Below, piece after piece: positions 43,488-55,169 of a stretch of DNA of 64,000 nucleotides; within the stretch, counting starts at the first letter, position 1; each line of letters opens with the position of its first letter. Location: contig NC_133397.1 in the NCBI RefSeq assembly GCF_047511655.1, positions 123,717,308-123,781,307 of the forward strand, read 5' to 3'. This stretch comes from Castor canadensis (lineage: Eukaryota > Chordata > Mammalia > Rodentia > Castoridae). Position numbers and translations under genes: made by a program. A model generated the notes under the pieces. It ran no database searches and was not told the origin of the DNA. It saw only the letters and a list, made by a program, of their open reading frames with translations.

Positions 43488-44309
43488 TTAGTATATAAAA
43501 GCCAGCACACACATATATACTACAAATGCATTTTTAAAAGAGGTTTGAATACGCAGTTGTGAAACTGATAGTACAATTTCCAGGCACTTGATTCTATATC
43601 TGGCAATGGAGTCCTAAGTTTGTGGGACAGACAGCTGGGAAAGGAAGAAAACACACGCTGACCCTGAAGACAGATTGGCACCGAGTCAATCTCTTTTTGA
43701 CTCTAAGCCTACAACTTGATTGATGGCATGTCCTGCAGTAGAAACTGGCGGCCTTTGCCACAGAGCTAACCATGCACCTGGTTCAGGACTTGGAGAAGCT
43801 GGGATAGGTGGTCCAGCAGGAGGTGGAGGAGTCACGGGCTTGGCTGTTGGCCATGCTAACCAGGTGAGCAGTACTTCAGCAGCAGAATGCATAAACTGCA
43901 AGAGCCTTGAGTCTTACATTGACCTTCCCAGAACACAGGCAAGGTGGCTGTTCACTTCCTGGCATGCATAGTCTTGTGCTTCAGTTCTCCTGGTTCCATG
44001 CTGGGAAGGGAATCATGGGAAATTTCCTAAGATGATGCAAGCCCATTACGCTTTTCTCTAGCTTGCCTTTACTCCGTAAACTCTTTATTATTTCTCCTCC
44101 CCGCCAACTTCTTTAGATAGAAGTGCAGGAGAGTAAAGCTACTCTTATGCCATTGACTGAAGAACCATCCTCTTCTGTTGGGGAAGGTTGTTCTCTTCCA
44201 CCGAGGGCACGGCTTTGAGAGGGACACACATAGAGTGGTAAGGGAGAAAGGGGACACCCGCCTAGCTTCCTCCTCCTCCTCCATCTTCCATTTCATTTAC
44301 TTTTTTAAA
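43485..44309. other. Unique-looking sequence, locally GC-rich
   Basis: The part at 43735-43860 is relatively GC-rich and gives Gly/Ala/Pro-rich open frames on both strands (43686-43901 minus, 43720-43971 plus). Neither shows a known domain. I cannot call a gene here. Confidence 0.35.
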
Positions 44310-44410
44310 ACAGGGGTTTTTTGTGTAGTCTAAGGTGGACTTGCTGGTCTTCCTGCTCTATCTCTTCAGTGCTGGGATTGAAGGTGTATGCCACCACACC
44401 TGGTTTTATT
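44310..44410 (-). mobile_element. B1-like SINE monomer, antisense
   Basis: 'ggttttttgtgtagtctaag', 'cttgctggtcttcctgctct' and 'tgctgggattgaaggtgtat' followed by 'gccaccacacctgg'. A lone B1 without an ID part. Confidence 0.65.
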
Positions 44411-44665
44411 TCTTCTCAACAGTCAGATTGCTAGTCAGATTGCAAGATGAGATGTAAAATTTTTGCTGGTTGGATTAACTATTTAAATTCATTTGGGTAT
44501 TTTGTACTAAAGGATCCTTTGTCTCACATGGGCAAGTCCTTTTTAGCCTTCACTGAATTCCTTACAGCAGTGGTTTTAGGCTGCCCTTCTCAAATGCTTG
44601 TAATTGCCTTGTGACACTCTCTCCTGTTACCAGTGACAATTAAGGCGAAGAGATACAGACTAGCC

Positions 44666-44815
44666 CAGCAGTCCTCAAGCTTCAGGGTGAATGAGAATCA
44701 CTTGGAGGCCTTACTAAGACACAGATTGCTGAGATCCACTCCAGGAGTTTCTGACTTGGTAAGTCTAGGTAGAGCATGGGAAGATACCTTTCTGGAAAGC
44801 GTCCACGTGAGGCAA
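44666..44815 (+). mobile_element. MER5A-like hAT DNA transposon fossil
   Basis: 'cagcagtcctcaagcttcag', 'tgaatgagaatcacttggag', 'aagacacagattgctgagat' and 'ccaggagtttctgacttgg' match the MER5A (hAT-Charlie) wording from its 5' terminal repeat inward. This is the only DNA transposon I recognise in the window. It is non-autonomous and codes for nothing. Confidence 0.7.
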
Positions 44816-45350
44816 GCCTGCAGAGCCCTTCAGTGGTGAGCTGGGGATATGGGTGCAGATTGAACCAGGGTGGGCTGAACATACTATAGTGGCAATGACG
44901 GGGGAAAGACCCACCCAAAGGGGCTAGCATTTTAAACATTTGGATAGATTCCCTTGGCCCTGGTGCTGCACACACTGTGGCAGCAAGGGTTAGTTCTGTG
45001 GGTTTCCAGGAAGATCTCGAGACTCTGCCATGGCTATTTTGGTTGTGGCAAGAAACAAAAAGCACATGTTTGAATGTGATAATGGAAATGTGAGGAAATG
45101 AAGTTTGTCAGCTTGGTGCAGCCATCTGGAAATTGCAGTGCACTGTTATGCGTGAGGAGCTGGTATCAGCCCCTGGCCTTGTACTCAATTGGTATTTAGA
45201 CATATGGAGTCTTGTAAGTGCTATACGTCTATGGGGAACTTTTCATATTTTAGAAAATATTATTTTCCTAATATTTACCCAAATGTGAGTAAGAATCTAT
45301 AGAAGCAATAAATATATTCTTATTACATCTCTGCTTTTTGTACATATTGA
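44816..45350. other. Unique-looking sequence
   Basis: Nothing recognised. Confidence 0.35.
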
Positions 45351-45434
45351 TTTTTTTTCTGGGACTGGGGTTGAACTCAGGCCCTCGCACTTGCTAGGCA
45401 GGCGCTCTACCACTTGAGTCACTCTGCCAGCCTC
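45351..45434 (-). mobile_element. ID-like SINE monomer, antisense
   Basis: 'gggactggggttgaactcag' and 'ttgctaggcaggcgctctac'. Another ID copy follows in the same orientation about 40 bp away. Confidence 0.88.
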
Positions 45435-45470
45435 AAATTGGTTTTAATTTCTACTATGACGACTTTTTCT

Positions 45471-45568
45471 TTCTTTTTTTTTTTGGTGGGGGAAGACCAG
45501 GGCATGAACTCAGTGCTTCACACTTGCAAAGCAGGCACTCTTCCACTTGAGCCATACCTCCAACCCCA
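45471..45568 (-). mobile_element. ID-like SINE monomer, antisense
   Basis: A T run, then 'agaccagggcatgaactcag', 'cttgcaaagcaggcactctt' and 'gccatacctccaacccc'. Confidence 0.85.
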
Positions 45569-45639
45569 TATTTGAATCTTGCTTTTCTGAGTGAGAACCA
45601 AGGGTGAAATCTGCAGGAAGTTAGCTACTGGCAGTTTTG

Positions 45640-46020
45640 ATACATGGTTTTTTGGGGGTACAGTGTGACATTTAATACATGTATATAATGTGTAATGATA
45701 AGATCAGGGTAATTGGCTTTTCTGTCACCTCAGACATACATCATATCTTAGGTTTGAGAACTTTCAAGATTGGTCTATTAGCTATCTTGAAATAATTAAT
45801 TGTCCACCATATTTATACTACTTGATATAGAACATGAGAAGCACTTCCTCATATTCAGCTGCACCACTATACTCACTAACCATCTCCTTTCCATCCTTTC
45901 CTCCTCATACCCTTCCCAGGCTCTGGTAACCACCGTCCTAATCTCCACTTCTTTGGGATTGGCTTTTTTTGCTTCCACTTATAAGTGAGAGCATGTAGCA
46001 TTTGTCTTTCTGTGAAGAGG
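45640..46020 (-). mobile_element. Old L1M-type 3' end, antisense
   Basis: 'ggtacagtgtgacatttaat', 'gataagatcagggtaattgg', 'tgatatagaacatgagaagc', 'caggctctggtaaccaccgt' and 'acttataagtgagagcatgt' preserve nearly the whole order of an old L1 3' UTR. Confidence 0.75.
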
Positions 46021-46069
46021 TAGTTTTTAGCAAGAACACTGGCAGAATGATAAGCTTAGGAGTGGCTAA

Positions 46070-46205
46070 ATGTCCCACTGGAAAAAGCACTAGCCAGGAG
46101 ATGGGGTTAGGTTATAGCCTCAGATCTTCCAGTAACCTGCTTCAATATTTGAGCAAATCACTTAGTGATCTTGTCTCAGTGTTTTGGACCGTAAAATAAA
46201 AGGAA
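46070..46205 (+). mobile_element. MIR fossil SINE
   Basis: 'gaaaaagcactagccaggag', 'tttgagcaaatcacttagtg', 'atcttgtctcagtgttttgg' and 'accgtaaaataaaag' follow the sense MIR consensus. Confidence 0.55.
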
Positions 46206-46985
46206 TGTGATGTAACTCCAAAGCACTAAGTCTAAAGTTCAATACCAATTTAAATGAGAATACCGGCTCACTAAATAATAGGATTGATGTCATTTTTCTG
46301 GGCAGTATTAGAGAGAGTCATATTAAAATGACAAAAACTTTAAAAAGAGATTGAAATGACCTTCTGTGGTTTTTAAGCCTTGATCAGATACTTACAGGGC
46401 AAAGTAATCTTTTGGCTTGTTTTGAGTGGCTGAGCTTTTTGAGTGGTGGGAGGTCTACCTCTAAGGCTGGGCACAATGACATATCAATCTCTTGCTTAAT
46501 GCATTTTCATCTCAAAGGTCAATGCCAACAGTCAGCCAAACACAAATAAAGCCACTGAGTGAAAATTTCAATGCCTATGTGACTGTGGCAGAGTAGGTTT
46601 CGATGCTAGAATTTGATAAATCTAGATTACTCATTACCACCATCAGTTGAAAATTAATGATAAATAGCTCTGAACAAATATCATGACTTCTTTATGAAGT
46701 CATCCCTTTGAAATTTAGCTACATGATTTGGTGATGATAAAGGCATGGAACAAATTTTAACCTGATTTTTTTTTTTCAGTAGAAAGACATTGAAAATTTA
46801 GATAGATTTTTCAGTAGTAAATCAGACCATTTTGTGTTCCAGGGAATGAAAATGAATTTAAAACAGATTTTTTTTCTCAAAAAGTAAAGATTTTAAGCAA
46901 AACTTAACATGAAGAAACTCAAATTTCCACTTGGCCTGGCAACATATACTCTCACTAAGAGGTCCACTTAGGAGGTGGCATTTTT
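46206..46985. other. Unique-looking sequence
   Basis: Nothing recognised. Confidence 0.35.
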
Positions 46986-46989
46986 TTTT

Positions 46990-48645
46990 TTTGTTTCTAG
47001 GAAGGGAGCTTGGAGGAAGAAAGGCAGTGTAGTTGGGTGTTCAGGATCCAGGAATTAGAAAGAGTCTGGGGAGCTAAGGAGCAGAAGAAAAGTAAAGCTC
47101 TACCGCTTCTCCTGGTGGCTGTGCACCCTGCAGCTTTGACTGCCCAGTGTTTGCACTGAGCGTGCATGAAAACCCAGAGGAAAAGTACTGGTGGCTGAGC
47201 TCTTGACAATGCCATCTCAGGCAAACAGTTCTGAAAAGCAGGCATGCTTTCCCAATTGGGGTAAGGGGAGGAAATTTCAAGAGAAGGAATAAGTTTTCTG
47301 CAGGCCAGAATCCAGTTACTCCCCCAGGTTAGTGAACAGAAATGAAACAACCTAGCCAGTAACCAACAGTGGCAGAATATAGAAATTACGTCAAAGGGAA
47401 GACTTTAGGTGACTAAAACCTCCAAACAACTAATCATTAACAGATGAGCAAATCTCAAAATAGAAGCATAAGAAATAGTAAAAGACAGGGCATTGTGACT
47501 CCTCACTCAAAAGGTCAGCAACAGAGGATCTGATGAACAGTGAAGGGGATGAAACCTCAGTTTCCAAGCTCAAAAGAATGATTGAGGAAGTTAAGGAGGA
47601 GATGCAAAAACAAGCCAATGAAACCAAGAGAATATGAATAAACAGCTCAAGAAGCACAGCAATAACTAAATGAAATCAAGAGGATACAGATAAGCATCTG
47701 AATGAAATCAAGGATGATACAAAAAACATAAATGAAATAAGGAAGACAATACAGGACACAAATGGAGAATTTAATAAAGATATAGAAAATCTCAAAAAAA
47801 AAAAAAAAAGCAAATGGAAACTCTGGAAACAAAAAGCTCCTTAAGTCAAATTGAGACTGGAGGCACGGTTCAAGTGGAAAAATGCCTACTTTGCAAGTGT
47901 AAAGCACTGAGGTTAAATCACAGTCTCATCAAAAACCAAAACCAAAACCAAAACCAAAAGAAACCCATCTCACTGACAGAAACAAATGTTGGCTTAGGGT
48001 GAAAGGGTTGAAAAAGATTTTCTGAGCAAATATACCCTGAAAATAGGCAGGAGTAGCTAAACTTATATTTGATAATGCAGACTTCAAGCCTAAATTAGTC
48101 AGAAGAGACAAAGAAGGTCACTCCATACTAATAATGGAAACAATACATCAAGAGGAAATAACAATTATTAACTCATATGCACCCAATATTGGCACACCTA
48201 ACTTCATTAAACATACACTACTGGACTTAAAAGCACAAATAGACCCAAACATAATAGTGGGAGACTTCAATGTCCTATTGTCACCAATAGATAGGTCATC
48301 CAGACAAAAAGTTAACAAAGAATCTTCATAATTAAATGACACCATAGACCAAATGGACTTATTAGACCTTTTACAGAGTATTTCATCCAGCAGCACAATA
48401 CATGTTCTTCTCAGCAGCTCATGGAACTTTCCCTAAAAGGTCAGATCCTAGGACACAAAATAACTCTTAACAAATATAAGAAAATTAAAATAACTCCCTG
48501 TACCTGTCTGACCACAATGGAATAAAACTAGAACTCAACAACAAAAAAAAAAACAGCAAAAAATACTCAAACACATGTAGACTGAACAACACACTGCTGC
48601 ATGACCTGTGGGTCATTGAAAGAATAAAAGAGGAAATCAAAATGT
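46990..48645 (+). mobile_element. Old L1 5' half: 5' UTR-like, ORF1 and endonuclease pieces
   Basis: The order is that of an L1: an untranslated-like stretch (46990-47420), then an A-rich coding remnant with Glu/Lys-rich helices (47430-47850: repeated 'aatgaaatcaag..' units as in the ORF1 coiled coil), then a SINE, then the ORF2 endonuclease remnant (48035-48640: readings such as INSYAPN, VGDFNVLLSPIDRSSRQK and SDHNGIKLE, with stops and shifts). It is the only place in the window where ORF1 and endonuclease sequence survive. The 5' UTR part is assigned by position only. Confidence 0.7.
47852..47960 (+). mobile_element. ID-like SINE in the L1 fossil, with (AAAACC)n tail
   Basis: 'actggaggcacggttcaagt', 'ctactttgcaagtgtaaagc' and 'ctgaggttaaatcacagtct', then an 'aaaacc' repeat at 47936-47958. 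It sits between the ORF1 and endonuclease remnants. Confidence 0.85.
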
Positions 48646-49184
48646 ACTGTGGGTACATTGTGACATTTACCAAAGTTCTTATAATACTTCATGGTTGAAT
48701 TCACCCCCTCCATCATCCTCCTCTATTCACCTTCCTCCAATCCTAGAATAGTTTCAACAGGTCTCATTTTTCCATTTTCATACATGAGTACGTAATATTT
48801 CCACCACATTTATACCCTCCTACACCTTTCCTTATATCCACCCCATCACTGGTGCCAACCTCCATGCAGGACCTGTTCTCCATTTTTGAAAAAAGACATT
48901 TTTGTTTAAGATAGCTGTACCGGGTGTTCACGGTGCCATTTTCATGTATGTATGTATTATAATCTGAGTTGGTTCATCCCCTCTATTTTTCTCCTTTCTA
49001 CCTTACTCCCTTTCTTATGGTGCTTTCAACAAGTTTAAAAATTCTGTATTCATTCTTGTACAGAAAGTTTATCAAGCATCTTCATCTTCTTCCTTCTTTT
49101 ACCCTCCCTCTCCTGTTAGTGACCTCCCCTTAGTGTCACCTGTTTTTCATAATATTGATTGTATTTTAATTGAGCTTATATCAG
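48646..49184 (-). mobile_element. L1 3' end (older subfamily), antisense, inside the L1 fossil
   Basis: 'gtgggtacattgtgacattt', 'cccccttccatcatcctcc'-like wording, 'tagtttcaacaggtctcatt', 'ccatgcaggacctgttctcc' and 'catgtatgtatgtattataa'. It lies where the reverse transcriptase part of the plus-strand L1 would be. I cannot tell whether the RT part was deleted on insertion or was already missing. Confidence 0.8.
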
Positions 49185-50806
49185 CCACCTGATTTTTGAC
49201 AAAGAAGCCCAAAATATATGATGGAGAAAAGACAGCCTCTTCAACAAATGGTGCTGGGAAAATTGGATATTTGTGTGTAGAAGACTGAAACTTCACACTG
49301 TACTAATAACAACTCAAAGTGGATCAAAGACCTTAATATAAGGCCTGAAACTTTGAAACTACTGCAGGAATGAATAGGGAAAACACTGGGATACTTAGGC
49401 ATGAGCAATAGCTTCCTAAGTAGAACTCCCTTAGCCCAGCAATTAAAACATTGACAAATGGGACTCCATGAAACTAAAAAGCTTCTGCACAGCAAAGGAA
49501 ACAGTCACTAGTTGAGGAGGCTGCCCACAGAATGGAAGAAAATCTTTGCCCGTTATACATCTAACAAGGGATTGATAACCAGAATCTACAGGGAGCTCAA
49601 AAAATTAAACTTCCAAAGAATCAATGACCCAATGAAGAATTGCGCAAATGAACTGAACACAAGTTTTTCAAAGGAAGAACTACTAATGACTAAAAAACAT
49701 GAAGAAATGTTCAACATCCCTGACCATCAAGGAAATAAAAATCAAAGCCATGTTAAGATTCGACCTCACTCATGTTAGAATGGCTACCATCAAAAACACC
49801 ACCAACAACAAATGTTGATGAGGATGTGTTGGGGGGGACACGGAGCCCTTATACACTGCTGTTGGGAATGAAAATTAGCACAACCACTATGAATGCAGTA
49901 TGGAGGCTCCTCCAAAAACTAAAAATAGACCTACCATATGACCCAGCAATATTCCTTCTAGGCATATATCTGAGGGAAGGTCAAGTCAGGCGAAAATAGA
50001 GACCCAGGTTCATCACAGCACTATTCACAATAGGCAAGCTATGGAAACAGCCCAGATGTCTTACAACTGATGAATGGATCAAGAAAATGTGGCATATATA
50101 CACAATGGAGTATTATTCAGCTCCAAAGAAGAATGAAAGTTTGTCATTCTCAGGTAAATGTAAGAAAGCAGAGAACATCATGTTAAATAAAGTAAGCCAG
50201 GTTCAGAAAGACAAGACCAAATGTTTTCTCTCATATGTGGAAGATAGATCCAAATCTAAATACAAGCATTGTCATGTATCTTATATGTACAGAACACGTT
50301 TCCAGTGGTGGGACTGTTACAGAGGACTAGGGGAGGAGGGAAAGAAGAAGAGAAAGATAGAGAGTAAATAATATTGAAACACATTACATCTGTGTAGGAA
50401 CAGGACACATGAAACACACTGAAAGCTGTTAAACACTACAGGGTAGGGGAAAAAGGGTAAGAAAGAATGATAAAGGGATTAGACTGATGAAAGTTCAGTG
50501 TATTTACAGGAAAAATACCAAAGCAAAACTGCACTGAACAATGAACAGACGTCTAAAACAAGGTCATGTTAAGGAGAGGGCACTAGAAGAGGGACAGCGT
50601 AAATGAGAAGGGTAAAGGAGGGTGAATATGGTTGATGCGTATTTATACATGTATGAATATGGAGCACTGAGACCTGTAGAAGTCATTATAAGAAGGGGGG
50701 CAGGGAGAATAATGGAGAAGAAACAAACCGGGGTACATTGCATATATGGAAATTAACATGAAAACCCCATGTATGACTGTTATAAACTAATAAAAATGTT
50801 AAAAAA
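49185..50806 (+). mobile_element. Old L1: ORF2 C-terminal part and complete 3' UTR
   Basis: From 'gccacctgatttttgacaaa' to 'ctcatatgtggaagatagat' (about 50245) the ORF2 C-terminal third is recognisable but split by shifts into frames at 49512-49778, 49772-49999 and 50087-50371. The 3' UTR follows to 'actaataaaaatgttaaaaa', including 'gaacaatgaacagacgt', 'ttgatgcgtatttataca' and 'cggggtacattgcatatatg'. This 3' UTR differs from that of copies A-D, so at least two L1 lineages are present. Confidence 0.8.
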
Positions 50807-51489
50807 GATGAAAAAACTCCCTTCTGGAGCTCCAAGCCTCCAATCACACAGTAATGCTTAGGAGATGTAAACGTCAATTCTCCTGATTTGATCAGTATGG
50901 ATTGCATGCGTGCATCTGAATATTGTACTGTGCCCTATAAATTTCCACAAGTAAAATAGCAATTAATTTAAAAATTAAAACAAATCCCTACCTCTCTTCT
51001 TCTACCATCTTAGACAGAAGGCAGAAAGACAGAGCCAGTATCACCAGGCCATGTTAGAGAAGTGCCGGTTTATAGGACTTGGTGAGACAGCTAAATTAGC
51101 TTTTTAAAAAGCCTTTTGTTAGCAGATATTAATGGTACAAAATAATGGGTTTTATTCTTAGATTTTCATATAGTTGTATGACCATCCTCCATCCTCCTAT
51201 TACTCTCTCTTGTCCCCCCAGTACTGGTCCCCATCTTCTTTCCAAAGTGTCCCTCTTCTTTCATGTTTTGTTTTGTTAGATCTAGATCAGCTGGGTGGGC
51301 CCTTGAGTACTTCCTTGTTCTTTTACTCATTTCCCAGCAGTTTACTGAGGACTGCAGTTGACCGCAGGCTGCAGTGATGTATTGGAATTTATTCTCTAGA
51401 AGTTTTGCGCTAAGGAAACACAAGCCCACACTGTGTGTTTTTCAGCCAGGACACAAATACATATAGGGAGATTTTCTCTTTGCTTTCTT
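50807..51489. other. Unique-looking sequence
   Basis: Nothing recognised. Open frames under 90 codons. Confidence 0.35.
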
Positions 51490-51776
51490 ATAGTGGGGAT
51501 TGAACCCAAGGGCTCACATATGTGAGGAAAGCACTCTACAATTTGAGCCACATTCCTAGCACTTTTTTTTTTTTTGACAGTACTGGGATTTGAACTCGGG
51601 CCTCACACTTGCTAGGCAGGTTCTCTACCACTTGAGCCACCCAGCCAGCTGTAGTTTTGTTTTTTTAAGATACCATCTTGCTAACTTGCTAACTTTCCCA
51701 GGGTTGACTTGAACTCTCTGTCGTTTACGACTCTTGAGAAGTTGGGATTGGAGGTGTGTGTCACCACACCCTGCTC
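51490..51776 (-). mobile_element. Stack of antisense SINE units: ID, ID, B1
   Basis: A worn ID (51490-51562: 'tggggattgaacccaagggc'), then a T run and a better-kept ID (51563-51651: 'gtactgggatttgaactcgg', 'tgctaggcaggttctctacc'), then a B1-like unit (51655-51776: 'agataccatcttgctaact', 'gggattggaggtgtgtgtca'). The second ID and the B1 may be one dimer inserted next to the first ID. Confidence 0.75.
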
Positions 51777-52029
51777 ATGTGGTGAACTTTTTTTTTGGCA
51801 ACATGACCAATAGGAGAATAGGAGAAAGCTCTGAACTGAGAACGGTCCAAGGTGAGGGAGTCGTTAAAGAATCTCCCAGGGTGTCTTTTTTTTTATTTGT
51901 TTGTTTTCCCCCAGTGTGTCTTTATAGAAGGAATAGCTCTGTACTATTTATTGTACTTCCACTTAAAAGAAATCCTTACAAAAATCTTCTGATAGGTGAA
52001 GAGGTAAAGAAGAGTTATAGAGGGGGCTT

Positions 52030-52480
52030 CAGAGAATGAAGTACAGTATATTCACAGGTGAAGTACCTGGCAAAACCCTGTGAACAATGAGCATACACTT
52101 AAATAAAGGACAGGAATGCAAATCAGGTCCTGTTGAGGGAGGGTATTAGTGAGAGGGAAGGGCAATGGAGAGGGTAAGGGAGGGAGAACGGTTGGTGTAC
52201 GTTATGTACACGTATGAAGGTAGAACATGGAACCTGCTGCAATCATTTTAAGCAGGGGGGGCGACGGGGGGTGTGTCTGTAGTGTGGCAGAGCGCTTGCC
52301 TAATAAGCACAAAGCTCTGAGTTCAAACTCCAGTACCAGCCAAAAAGGAGGGGGTGAGTGATGAGGGAGAATGATGGAGGGGTGAACCTAACCAAGGTAC
52401 ACTGTAAGCATATATGGAAACGTCACAATGAACCCCCCTGTACAACTATTGTATCCTAATAAAAATGTTTAAAAATTGAG
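52030..52480 (+). mobile_element. L1 3' UTR (older subfamily) split by a SINE
   Basis: 'cagtatattcacaggtgaag', 'gtgaacaatgagcatacact', 'caggtcctgttgagggaggg' and 'cgttatgtacacgtatgaag', then a SINE, then 'gagaatgatggaggggtgaa', 'caatgaacccccctgtacaa' and 'tcctaataaaaatgttt'. Same lineage as the 3' UTR at 50246-50806. Confidence 0.8.
52266..52348 (+). mobile_element. ID-like SINE inside the L1 3' UTR
   Basis: 'gggtgtgtctgtagtgtggc', 'gcttgcctaataagcacaaa' and 'ctgagttcaaactccagtac'. Confidence 0.85.
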
Positions 52481-52529
52481 GAAAAGAGAGAAGGGAAAAT
52501 ATGCTGGTAGATACCATTATCTCTATTAT

Positions 52530-53045
52530 TTACATTAAAAATAACTGACCATTAGTGGATTTGTGGGTTCAGAAGATGTGGTGCTACATCTACACAATGG
52601 AGTACCATTCAGCCTTAAAAAAGAAGGAACCCTGACAGTCACCACGGTGTGAATGAACATGGAAGATGCTAGGCCACTTGAAGTCAGCTGGGCATGGGAG
52701 GACAGACACAGCTTCATTTCACTTATATGTAGGATCTAAAAAAGTTGATCTCACGGAAATAGAACGGTGGCTACCAGAGCGTGGGGACTGGGGGGAAATG
52801 GCAGCTAAAGGGTACAAAGTTTCAGTTAAAGAGGAAAAACAAGTTTTGTGTCCCATCACATCAGATGGTGACTACAGGTAATAATAATATGTATTTCAAA
52901 TTTTCTAGAAGTAAATTTCAAATGTTCTCACTGTAAAAAGTAGCAAGTGGTAGAGTTTTAAGTGGTTTGGTTTAATTGTTCCATATTTTATACACATATC
53001 ATAGCCTCACTTTATACACCATAAATCTATTCAATAAAAATAACT
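52530..53045 (+). mobile_element. Old L1M-type 3' end
   Basis: 'acacaatggagtaccattca', 'gccttaaaaaagaaggaa', 'tcacttatatgtaggatcta' and 'acggtggctaccagagcgtg' keep the sense order of the ORF2 end and 3' UTR, ending with 'attcaataaaaataactga'. Confidence 0.75.
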
Positions 53046-53559
53046 GAGCCTCAGTGTTTAAATAAAGGTAAGAAAACCCAGTGAGCGGTAAGTCTATATG
53101 GGTATATGGGAACCTACACCCATATCTACCTAAGCTAAATTTCATCCATCACACCTTGTCCCCTCTGATCCCAGGGAGTGGACTGGGAAGCAGAGGTGGA
53201 GCTACTAGATGTAATCTCTTCAATCATGAACTGCTGCTAAGTATAAAAACTGTCAAGAATATTTTTGGTAATTTACTCCCCCTTCCACCAATTTCTTCAT
53301 CCCACCCTTATCCCTGACAAAGAAGGAGAGGGGAATTTATGAAACTGTGGTCTTTGCAGAACCAAGCTGGCCGATCTGGGAGGTGATGGCCCTAAACACA
53401 TACTCCGTTAGAAGGAAACACCACGAGCAGTGCTACAGACGCCTTGAAGCGCCTTCCGTAGTGATTACATCTGATCCTGACCTGACTGGCTCCAGAACTT
53501 GCGGGGCCAGTGCAAAATGAAAATGAGGGTCCCTGTTACAAATTCAGTGATTTTAAGAT
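53046..53559. other. Unique-looking sequence
   Basis: Nothing recognised. Confidence 0.35.
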
Positions 53560-53725
53560 AGAAACAACAGAGTTTTAAACCAAGAATGAGAGCTGAGCGA
53601 TTTGTGCACAAGCTTCAAGTGCTCCTGAGTGAAAGCAGACAACTCAAGCTACATCCTGTATCATTCCATTCACACGTCATCCCTCTCCTGTTCTGGAAAA
53701 GGCAAAACTTCAAAGGAATTTTATC
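53560..53725 (+). mobile_element. Old L1M-type fragment
   Basis: 'gagtgaaagcagacaactca', 'tgtatcattccattcacacg' and 'tgttctggaaaaggcaaaac' match the L1M 3' region, as does the fragment at 56385. Confidence 0.55.
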
Positions 53726-53732
53726 GTGTTTT

Positions 53733-53820
53733 TTGTTGTTGTTTGGTGGGACTAAGTTTGAACTCAGGGATTCATGCTTGCAAAGCAGGCACCCTACTAC
53801 TTGAGCCACAGCTCCAGTCC
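53733..53820 (-). mobile_element. ID-like SINE monomer, antisense
   Basis: 'gggactaagtttgaactcag', 'ttgcaaagcaggcaccctac' and 'gccacagctccagtcc'. A second antisense SINE follows within 20 bp. Confidence 0.88.
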
Positions 53821-53837
53821 ATTTTGTTCTGGTTATT

Positions 53838-54042
53838 TTGTTGTTGTTTTGGTGGAACTAAGGTTTGAACTCAGGGCCTCCTTCTTGCCTGGCAGGTGCT
53901 CTACCACTTGACCCACTCCTCTGGGTATTTAGGAGATGGACTCTCATGAACTATTTTCCTGGGCTGGCTTCTAATACAGATCTTCCTGATATCAGACTCC
54001 CAAGTACCTAGGATTACAGGTGTGAGCCACCTGTGCCTGCTT
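53838..54042 (-). mobile_element. B1-ID dimeric SINE, antisense
   Basis: Antisense ID (ggaactaaggtttgaactca, 'ctggcaggtgctctaccact') followed by antisense B1 (ttcctgggctggcttctaat, 'taggattacaggtgtgagcc'). Confidence 0.88.
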
Positions 54043-54164
54043 AACCTCTCCCAATTTTAAAAATTGGTCTGCATTGAAGATAGTTTGTTTTAAACATTGA
54101 GAATTTATACCCATCAATGCATATTAAATTAAAAAAAAATTTTATGGGTCGGGAGAGATATAAA

Positions 54165-54238
54165 AAATTTATGTGGCTCAAGGAGTAGTGTGCCTACCTA
54201 GCAAGTGTGAGGCCCTGAGTTCAAACCCCATTACTGCC
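54165..54238 (+). mobile_element. ID-like SINE monomer
   Basis: 'ttatgtggctcaaggagtag', 'ctacctagcaagtgtgaggc' and 'ctgagttcaaaccccattac'. No A tail remains. Confidence 0.82.
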
Positions 54239-54915
54239 TCGTATTGCAGTCACAGACAAACTGCTGGACTGTTAAGTCTATAATTTCCTCTGTGTTTGAA
54301 GGACAGGCCAAAGACAAAGTTGGAGGTATTTATTTTAATAGTTGAAGGAGGAAAAGTTCAAAATTAGCTCAGCTGTTCAGAAACTACCCGTGACATCATG
54401 GACTGAGGAGGTTTCAGAAATGTGAAACCGTTTTTGAATATCGGTAATTCACTATTTTTACATCGTCTCTCTTCCTGACTCTGGGGCTCAGGGAAAAACT
54501 ACAGTAAACAAAAGGAACGCTCTTCTTTTGGAAGAACTGACAACTTATTAACAATTCAGCCAACAGATCTAGAAAAATTCTTAAAGTGTCTGGTTGAACT
54601 TCATGAAGATGGTAAAAGGACAGCTTCCAAATACTTTTGGGATAATTGAGTCTGGAGGTCACCAGAAAGGCACCATGCAAGACACACAAATGACAGATTT
54701 TACTAGTGATCCTGAGAGGCCATTAAGTAATTTTCTTAAAATTAGTAGTTTGGTGCTCTTATAGGTGATGCTTTTCAGCATGACGAACAGGTTGCTCATT
54801 TGTGTGTATAGAAAGTTTCATGTGCTTAGTAGATAATTAATATCTTCGTTGTCTGAAATTAGCTTTTATGACTAGCTACATTGGCTTCAAATATCCCTGA
54901 AACAAGATTGCTTTA
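54239..54915. other. Unique-looking sequence
   Basis: Nothing recognised. Confidence 0.35.
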
Positions 54916-55060
54916 AGGCCTGGCGTAGTGGTTCACATCTGTAATCCCAGCACTTGGGAAGCTGAGACAGGAGGATCATGAGTTTGAAGCCAGTTTGGGA
55001 AACATAGTGATGCCAACAAACAATAACAAAAATCCCCTAAAATAGAGAAATAAACAAAAA
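54916..55060 (+). mobile_element. B1-like SINE monomer
   Basis: 'taaggcctggcgtagtggtt', 'tctgtaatcccagcacttgg', 'agacaggaggatcatgagtt' and an A/C-rich tail. It has the classical 7SL-derived order and no ID part. Confidence 0.88.
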
Positions 55061-55169
55061 AGCCTGCTTTAATCTGGTGGTTTCATACATGGTTTAATAC
55101 AACAGTATTCAGAGATGGTATTAGCTGCTGATAACTGGCCTAAGGTCCTCCAGTCAGCAGTAGTTGCTG

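Noticed and set aside
43686-43971. Pro/Ala/Gly-rich frames on both strands in a GC-rich patch
   Set aside because: Overlapping opposite frames of low complexity are expected in GC-rich DNA; no motif or splice context.
47998-48645. Possible non-L1 endonuclease gene (AP-endonuclease-like readings)
   Set aside because: The readings match the L1 ORF2 endonuclease zone and are broken by stops and shifts.
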